Assembly (NCBI GenBank): GCA_013373375.1 | Contig: JABXHY010000025.1 | Coordinates: 216,390 to 280,389 of the forward strand | Source of the DNA: Gammaproteobacteria bacterium | Lineage (GTDB): Bacteria; Pseudomonadota; Gammaproteobacteria; Enterobacterales; Kangiellaceae | DNA length: 64,000 nucleotides | Direction: 5' to 3' | Part shown: one piece after another, positions 36,701 to 45,700 of the stretch | How the letters are laid out: the number at the start of each line of letters is the position of its first letter | How positions within the stretch are numbered: position 1 is the first letter of the stretch | Notes under the pieces: generated by a model | The model's database searches: none | What the model was told of the DNA's origin: nothing | Seen by the model: the letters and a program-made list of their open reading frames with translations, nothing else | Translations under genes and position numbers: made by a program

Positions 36701-39700
36701 AGTTTCGGAATCTTTCCAGCGATACCAGTTAACTGTAGTAGTACCACCACCATCGTCGTCGCCGTCGATGGGAATTATTTTAGCGTCAATTGATTTAGTA
36801 GCAATTCGACCACTCGATTCATCTAGCTTAACTTCTGGTGATATAGCGTCTTTACTGAGTAAAGGTTGACTGAATGATTTAGTTGAAGTTACTTGTGTTT
36901 GTAATGACCGAGAATCATTTACCGCTAATTTATCTGCAGAAAGAATTCCAACTTTCCCACCATCTAGGCCACTATCAATAGGAATGATTTCTTTTCCACC
37001 AGAGCCACCAGTACCTCCAGTTGAAACACCACCTGATCCTCCAGTATATCCTCCAGTTGAACCGCTAGAGTAAGTAGTCACTTTATAATATAGATTTTTC
37101 CAATTAGTTCTTTTATCAATCCGACGAACTTGCCCTAAGTCGTTGTAATAGTATTTTTCTTCCGTGTACTTATTACCTTTCACTTCTCTCTGACGCCATT
37201 GACCGTCGTGATTAATATTGGCATAACCATACGCAGCACTATAAGCATCATATGTTTCCGCCATAATCCTTTGACCAATTACATCATAGGTCAGTTTCGT
37301 TCCATTACCTACATTAATGGTAATGCCATTAGAACCTTTAACACCTTTACTAACAATCATTCGATCGTTAGCGTCGTAGTCATAATAATGAGTTTCTGTT
37401 CTTACAGAACCATTTGTTGTTCGTTTGTAGTATTTCGACTGTACGAACATTCGGTTGCCGTTTTGATCGTACTTGTAAGTGAGCGATTGTAACCCCGTAG
37501 TTTTCTTCGATCTTTCACCGGATGAAACACCGTCTTTCTCTATGTACTGAGTCGACTGTGGGCTTGTGACAAGAGTTAATCGATTATGTGAATCATAAGA
37601 AAAGTTGATTTCTCTTTTAAGATCTAAATTTTCTGTCTTGGTAAAGGTAAATGTACCGCCTGAACTTCCACCGTAACTTCCACCAGTACTTTCAAACTCT
37701 GCAACGGCATAAGTATTTCTTATTGTATTGTGCTTTTCTTTTGTGCGATTACCAACGATATCATACTCAAAATGTGATTCTTCTATGTACTGAACGGTAT
37801 AGTCATAATAATCAGGATAGTTTGCCACAGCATCTTTAGGTGCAGTTTGAACTATGCCTTTTAGTAATCCATTTTCATAGTAAGTGTAATTGCGCCGTTC
37901 AACTTCCTTTCCATTATATCGAATAACGTCAGTAATGATTCGTCCTAAGCTGTCATAAGAATAGGTAAAAGCTCTTCCTTGAAGGTCGGTATTTTTAATT
38001 AAACGACCTGTGCGAATATTATATTCCCACGTTTTACTCTTGAAACCACTACTCGAATTTCGTGTATTACCATCCGATTCTAATATTTTGTTGCCAAGAA
38101 TGTCGTATTTGTAATGAATTTCTAAACCAGCACCATTTCTTGTTTTTATTGCTTGTCCATTTTGATCGTACTTTACATATTCAAACGCAGAGCTTCCGCC
38201 ATTGAAATATCGTTTCGTTATAGTTCGATTACCTGCTTGATCATAATAAAATTCTCGTAGTTTAGTTTCACTATTATTTCTAATTATGCCAGAGGATATT
38301 ACTTGTCCGATCCGATCATAGTGATCGGTAGTGATAACATTTAGGGCATTTTTTGTTGCAATCTTTTCACCGTAAATATTGTAAGCATGATAGGTATTTC
38401 TATTGTAAGCGTCTTCTTCCCGAATTAAATTTCCAACTGAGTCGTAGAATTTCTCTTTCTTATTTCCTTTCGCGTCAGTTATAGAGGTTACCTGCCCCGC
38501 CAAGTTATAAGTATAAACTGTATCTGGAGAATCTTTGTTTTCAGCGTTACCAAATCGATCCATATACTCGACTTCAGGCGCAATCTTCTTAGTGACTTTG
38601 TTATCTTGGTTGTATTCGAACTTAGTAATTACAAAGTCGCTTTCGAGTCCCTCTCGTTTCTCACGAACTTCAATTGCGTTGCCCCATGCGTCGTATTTTT
38701 GGAGCACTTCGGGACGCTTTAGCGTTGTACTCGATAACTTTCCAGAGAACGTTGGCAACTGTTGCCGAATGACTCTTCCTAAAGAATCGTATTCATTAAT
38801 CGTTACTTGGGAATTACCGATAGACTGTCGAGTCACCTTACCCTGTAAATCATACTTAAAGAACTTGTCGATACCACGCTCATTGGAAGAAATAACATTT
38901 CCATTCTTATCATATTCATAAGATGCCAGTTCAACTTCAGACGCAGAGTTATAGCTGATTGAAGATGTTGTCTGTTCGCCAAAAGCATTAAATGTGGATG
39001 CTTGAGTGATCTTGCGTGTGCCGCCATTCACAGTTGCATCTGTTGTTGTTGATATTTGCTGACCTAAAGCGTCATAAGAGTAGTTAATGCGCTTATTATA
39101 AGAGTAATTTCCTGCACTCCAGCCAGAAAAATATTCGCTAATACTTTGAGAAACCTGTGTGACTCTTCCAAGCTTATCATGAGTAAAGGACGTCGATTGT
39201 CCAAGCGCATCTTCGGACTTTGTCATTCGACCTTGAATATCGTAATAATATCGATTGGTACGATTCGACGCGACAGAGCTGCTTTGTGAAGAAAACTGTG
39301 TTTCTTCCAAGACATTCCCGTGCACATCCAGTCGGTAGGTTACTTTTGGCGTAACATTAACTTTATAAGCATTATTAAATGCATATGCATAGCTGTTAGA
39401 AACCTCTCGGCTCGAACCAAGTACTTGCGTAGTTCTGCCAAGTTTATCGATTGTATTGGTAGACACCTGACCATAAATATCTGTTGAAGTCAGGACATTC
39501 CCAACTTGATCGTAAGAGGTTTGAGAAACCGTTTTAATACCAAGTGACGTTGTGCTCTTTCTAACTCTTGTTTGTCTATTCAAAGCATCATAGTCAATCA
39601 AGGTCACGCGATCATGACCAATTGTCGAATTTCCTATAGAAGGAGTGAACGGAATATTTGATAAGTCCGCATTAGAGTTAAGTTTTTGCGCATATTCAGT

Positions 39701-42700
39701 AGTTTTTACAGTATTGCCATATGCGTCATATTCAACTTTAGTAAAATATTTTTCGCTGTTTACGGTACCAATACGACGATTATTATTGTCGTAGTAATAA
39801 TGGGTATCTGCCCACTGAGCATTATTAATTTTAACTGATTGCTTAGTCACATTTCCAAACGCGTCATATTCATAACGAGTTTCCGGTGCAGTAGTATATG
39901 AACTTCCACCTGTTGTGGCGGATTTAAAATAAGAATCTTCACTCGATTGAAGAATTCGAGTTTGACGCTGGTTTTTGTCATAGTAAAACAGCAATACGCG
40001 ATCTTGACTGCTCGTCGTTTGAACTTTTTGACTAACCTCGCTTGAACTAAACTCTTTAAAACCTTGGTTTGTAATATCAATCGATTTAGCATAACGGATG
40101 GTTTTCGTAACATTACCGTATGCATCATGGTAATGTCGGGTTACATATCCTAAGGCATCGATTTCAAATTCGACTTGCTTATTGCGATTATAAGTTTTGT
40201 AACTGTAATGTCCTTCAACATCTTTATTAACGACTGCCAGTCCATGTGAATTATATAAAGTTTCCGTTGTTGGTGGACTAAAAAGACTAGTCGATGGATG
40301 CTTTACTTTTATTTGCTGCCCAACTTTATCGTATTCATACTGAGTCTTACGAGCGAAATCTGTATTCGCAGCGTCGGTGATCGAAGTCACTTTTCCTTGA
40401 TAGTTATAAGTAAAGACTTTTTCCAACCGAGTAGTCACAGAGGTAGTCGTGCTACTCGAACCACTTCTGTAGTAACTGGTTACTTCGGGAGTGATTTCTT
40501 TTAGCAGTTGGCCGTTTTTATCGTATTCATAATTCCAAGTGTGACCACGCTTATTGGTCATGGATATCCTGTTACCATTTGCGTCGTATGTATAAGACTC
40601 CGTGTGATTCAAGGCATCTGTTGTGCTGATTACGCGATTAAGTTTATCGTATGTAAACTTTGTAAACTGATAGTCCGGAAGAACGCCTGGCAAAATAGGG
40701 TCATTAACTAATGCTAGGTAAACATGCTTTTCATTAGAAATATTCTCAGAATATATTTTTCGGTCATAAGTTCTAATCTCTACAGTATTACCCAGTACAT
40801 CCAAGATATTTTCTGTTACGATATTTTCAGGACTTATGGTGTATCTTAGTTGTCCAAGGTCATTGAAAACATTTTTAGTCGATTGATAATCATTCCCTAG
40901 TTGAACTGAATTACCATTGATAGTGGCACGTTGTTCATAACGACGTGTTTCAATCAACCGACTAGATTTATCATAAACATTCTCAGTAACAAATTTTTCT
41001 GGATCAATAATGTATTTAATGCGATTCAATGAGTCGTAAACGTATTGCGTTGCTACTCGTTCACTATAGTCTGGTCGAATGTGGTCGATATCGACCAGTG
41101 CTTGATATCGCTCAAGAGTATTTGTAGCATTATCACTTAAAGAAACTTCTCCAATTAATCCACTGCCACGCACTAAGAAGGCATTAACTTTCAATAAATC
41201 AACATTCGGCTCAAGTGCTTTGAGATCGGCTTCTAAGTCACGATTTATAGTCTGCCATTTTCCATTTGTTATGTTGCTACCTAAGTAATGATTTAGATAT
41301 TGGCCACTCAAACTCGAAGAGGCTTCTCCTCGGCGATAAGTTAAATAGCGATGTCCCTCTGAAGTTTGAACACTAATAAAGACAGTGAAGTTTTCATCAA
41401 ACTTCATATCCCATTTAAGGTTCGATATTTTACCCTCGCTGAAACTCTTACCAATGGTTTCATTCCACAATCGATAGCCGTTATTAGTGCCACTACCTTG
41501 AGTCTTGATGACGTAGGTACCCTTTTCTGCGTCATAAACTGATTCTACAGTCGCGCCCGCTGGATCACTATCGTATACCTGCCACGCATTGTGTTTATCG
41601 GCACTGTTAAAGTTTTTAGCTACAGTATCGGCAAGACTGAGTTCTGAACCAGAAAACCCATTATGTTGAATACTCTTTATTAAATTATCATTATCGTCAT
41701 AACGATTTTCAGCTATGTTCCCGACAGCATCTTTTGTGAAAACTAATCGCCCCGCAGCGTCATAAATAAATTCTGTCGTGCTCGCATCTGGTAATTCACC
41801 ACGAACTCGATATTCAGATATATTATCGACAATAAATTGTCGTCCTATATTATCTGGTCCACCATGGGTATAAACGCGGAATCGAACATCATCCCAATTG
41901 CTAGCATCAAATTCCTGAGACCACCCCTCGCTTCTGCTCTGTCCTTTTTCATACACATACAAAATAGTTTTATCAGATAGCGTTTCTGTTTCAATGACAT
42001 AGATCGTATTGTTTTTAACGTCGGTTAATTTTTGGCTCTTGGTGGTCGCACCTTCACGTCGATATCCGAATAAGTCACCGTTTCTAAAATAAGCACCATG
42101 GAATCGGAAAGACGGATCACTCCACCCCTGTTGATTATCCATTGCCACCATAAGATATGTTTTATCATTAACATCGCCTGTAGTGACTTCTGTTCGATAC
42201 CCAATACCCGCTTCATAGCTTTGCTTGCTAGTATAAATGCCAGGCCAGGTATTCGTATCTCTTTGACCAGTGGTAAAAAGTAAGTGTCCATTTTCTCTTG
42301 AAACTAAATCGGGATGAGAGGAGAAATGATTTTTCAATGGAACAGCATCACTTGAAAAATCTTGCATCCAACTCGATCGAAGAGCTAGGTCAAAGTCAAC
42401 TTCGTTCACGACCCCACTAACATTTATCGAGCGATCGAATCGTTCTGATTTTATCATTCGATTCATGCTATCGAAGGTGTTTTTAGTAACATAGCCTTCT
42501 TCATTCGCAAAGTAGGTATTTCTACCTAATGAATCATAAGCGTAGTGTTGCTCGGTATATGGAACTGCACTTCCGTATTCAGAATAGTTATCCAACGAAA
42601 TCTTAGCTGTCAGTAAAGAATGATTTAAGGACGAAAGTTTACTCGACGCTTCAAATTTCACTTGTCCAACACTTTCAGAGTCGACCTGGATTGAATGCTT

Positions 42701-45700
42701 TAGACTAGTTTCACGCGAAGCGTTCTTGTTATAAATATAAAGTGTTGAGGTCTCTGCATCAGACTCAATTTCAATTACATAGGTTTCTCCTTCAACCACA
42801 GGATAACCAAGTAATCGTGGACCACTCTCATCATTCGATGATATTGCCTTAATTAGAATGCCTTTTGATAAATCTTTCTGAAGGATCGTATCGTTTAACG
42901 TGTTATTCGTTAACAACGATGTCTGACCGCCAGTAGATTCCGTCAATAGTTGCTTATTCGAATACTCAGCTTTTGCCAGGTGCTCCTGCGCAATTATTTC
43001 GATACCGCCACCTGTTCCACCGCCCGTACCACCACCAGTACCGCCGCCAGTGCCTCCGGTTCCACCATCAGAATCAACAGGGCCAGAACCACCGTCGTCA
43101 GGATCCTCTACGATGGTTAATATCCTTTCAATTTCAATTCCATGAAAAAAGCTACCCGACGCGTTAGAGATCATCCCCTTAAAATAGGCAGATCCGCCTA
43201 GCTCACTGCCTGAAACTTCAAAACGAATTGTCTTATTCTCATCAAGGTAATGCCCTGTTTTTCGTTTTACAGAATAGCTTTCATCACTAGCACTATTTTT
43301 GGTAGTAAAAACAATCGAGCCATTTTCATGTGTAATGGTATTTTGAGAGTTTGCACCAAGTTGAGAATATATAAAATTCGAGTTGTTGAGAGTTGAAAAA
43401 TTATCTGAAATCGCATTATTGACTGAGCCTGACAGTGCACTTGAAATTTCATTTTCGCTCCAGGATGCCTTTTGTTTTATCGATGTTTGATATTGGCGAC
43501 GCTCGATGATATTGCCAGCCTCATCAAAAATGCTTTGAGAAACAAAACGCTCAGGATCAACACTGTAGGCTAGTCTATTAGCTCTATCATAAATGAAATG
43601 AGAGACATTGCCATTCCCATCTTTTGCTCTTACTAAGTTCCCAACTTCATCATAATAACTGTACGATGAAATGTTTAATCCACCTTCATCTCGTACTACT
43701 TGAGAAACTTGATTTAAATTGTCATAGAAATAGCGAGTTTTGACATTTTTCGCATCTATGGTGCGAATAAGATTATTATTCTCGTCATACTCGTACCGAG
43801 TCGTTTGATTAAGCCCACCATGGTCTTTAATTTCTTTTTTGAGCATTCCATCGTCGTAATACTCGAAAAAGGTGACAACACCTTTTGCATCGATTTTTTG
43901 TTTAACCTGACCATCAGTGTAGTAAGTCGTTTCAGAGGTGATATTCAAACCACCTTCATCTTTGATAGTTTTAGTTAGTCGATTATTTTTATCATAGATA
44001 AATCGCGTTTTAATTTCGTTGCCATCAATCGAGCGGATTACATTATTATTTTCATCGTATTGAAATTGTTTAACGATTTGCAAACCATTAGGATCACTTA
44101 TTGTTTTTATTCTGCGTCCAGCATCATCATAAACGTAATCAGTTATCGTTTCGCTTGCTGTTCCATAAGCTTCTATTTTTCTAACTTGATTGCCCAACCC
44201 ATCATACTCAAAGAGTGATCGGATATTTAATCCGCCATCATCTTTGATGATTTCTTTTATCTGACCCCGTTTGTCATATTGAGTACGAGTAACCGTGCCT
44301 CGTGCATCAGTAACCGTTAAAACTTGGCCTTTACCATCGTAAGAATAGGATGTTGTTAAAGATAAACCATCGGGATCGAGCGTTTGTGTAAGTATTCGAC
44401 CCACTTTGTCATAGTCATAAGAGGTTTTAATATTTCGTTGGTCAGTTGACCATATTAGTCGCCCAGCTTGGTCAAATTTAAATTCTTTTGTATCACCTTC
44501 ACTGTTGATTTCTTTGGTCAGATTGCCATTTCGATCGTATTGAAATTGTGTAGTATTGCCTCTGGCGTCTCGAACCGATACTGTTTCACCTAATTCATTA
44601 TGCGTTGTTATAACCTGACCGCCGTCAGGAGAGGTAACGGTGAACGTTTTGTTCGAGTCATTGTATGAATAAGTAGTCGTGTGACCAAGCGAGTTAGTCT
44701 GAGATAGCTTTTGATTAAAAGCATCATAAGACATGCTAGATTCACTACCTTCATTTCCTCCGATGTAAATAAGTCGGCCTAACCGATCGTATTGATTAGT
44801 TGTTGCGTTCCCAAGACCATCAATTGTTGTGACCTTACGACCAAAGGCATCATATTGGTATGAAATGGTTTGTGTTGCAGTTGAAGATAGTTTTAATATT
44901 TTTGAATTAACATTACCATTAGCATCGTATGTAAAATTGGTTTGTCGAACTTTACCGGAAAAATTAATGTCCTCTTTTACCTGAGATAACTGACCATTAA
45001 TATCATACGAATTGGTTGTTTTGATACCAGATACTTGACCCGATTGATTAAGCACTCGGTGCAGAATCTCCCGAATCTGTCCACGAGTGTTGTACTTAAA
45101 TTCTGTTTTTGTATCTTTAGTAGAATCGGCAATATCAGATAGTTTATTTAATATTGTTGTATTTACAAAACCACCCGTTAACCCTGTCAAACTAGACAGC
45201 TTGTTTGCATAGGCTATGGTTTTTTCTACTTCACCAAAAGCATTAAATAAAGACTGAGTTACGCCACCCTCAGCATCAATAGTTATCGCTACATTGCCAT
45301 CAGCATCGTAATAATAAATAGTCGGATTGCCGTTAGCGTCAAAGCTTTTAACCACACGACCTGTATTGTCGTACAAGAAACGGTTGCCAAATTGATTGGC
45401 TTTCGACTTTATTTGCGATTCAGTTGCGTTAGCTCCTAGTTGAGCTGAGCCTTCTTGATTAACAGAGTGAGTCAGTTGTCCTTTCACATCGAAAGCATTA
45501 TATGTTCGGCGTAAAGTACTGCCTGAACCGACTTCAGTTTTTACCAGATTTCCTACTGAGTCATAGAAATATTTGGTGGTCGTTCCTTCATAATTGGTTT
45601 CTTCAGTTAATTGCGATAAAGAGTTGTAACTATAAGAACTTACTCGATCTTTACTTGAAGTTGTTGGTTTTAGGAAGTTGTCATAGGTTCCTGAGTGGCT

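Noticed and set aside
43004..43066. Short repeated units that could suggest a CRISPR-like array
   Set aside because: Units are 12 bp, contiguous and in frame with a Gly-rich linker; no spacers exist. No CRISPR array was seen anywhere in the window.
42973..43167. His/Arg-rich frame on the plus strand
   Set aside because: It is the complement of the Gly/Thr linker repeat in the toxin gene; its composition is forced by GGT/GGC codons on the other strand.
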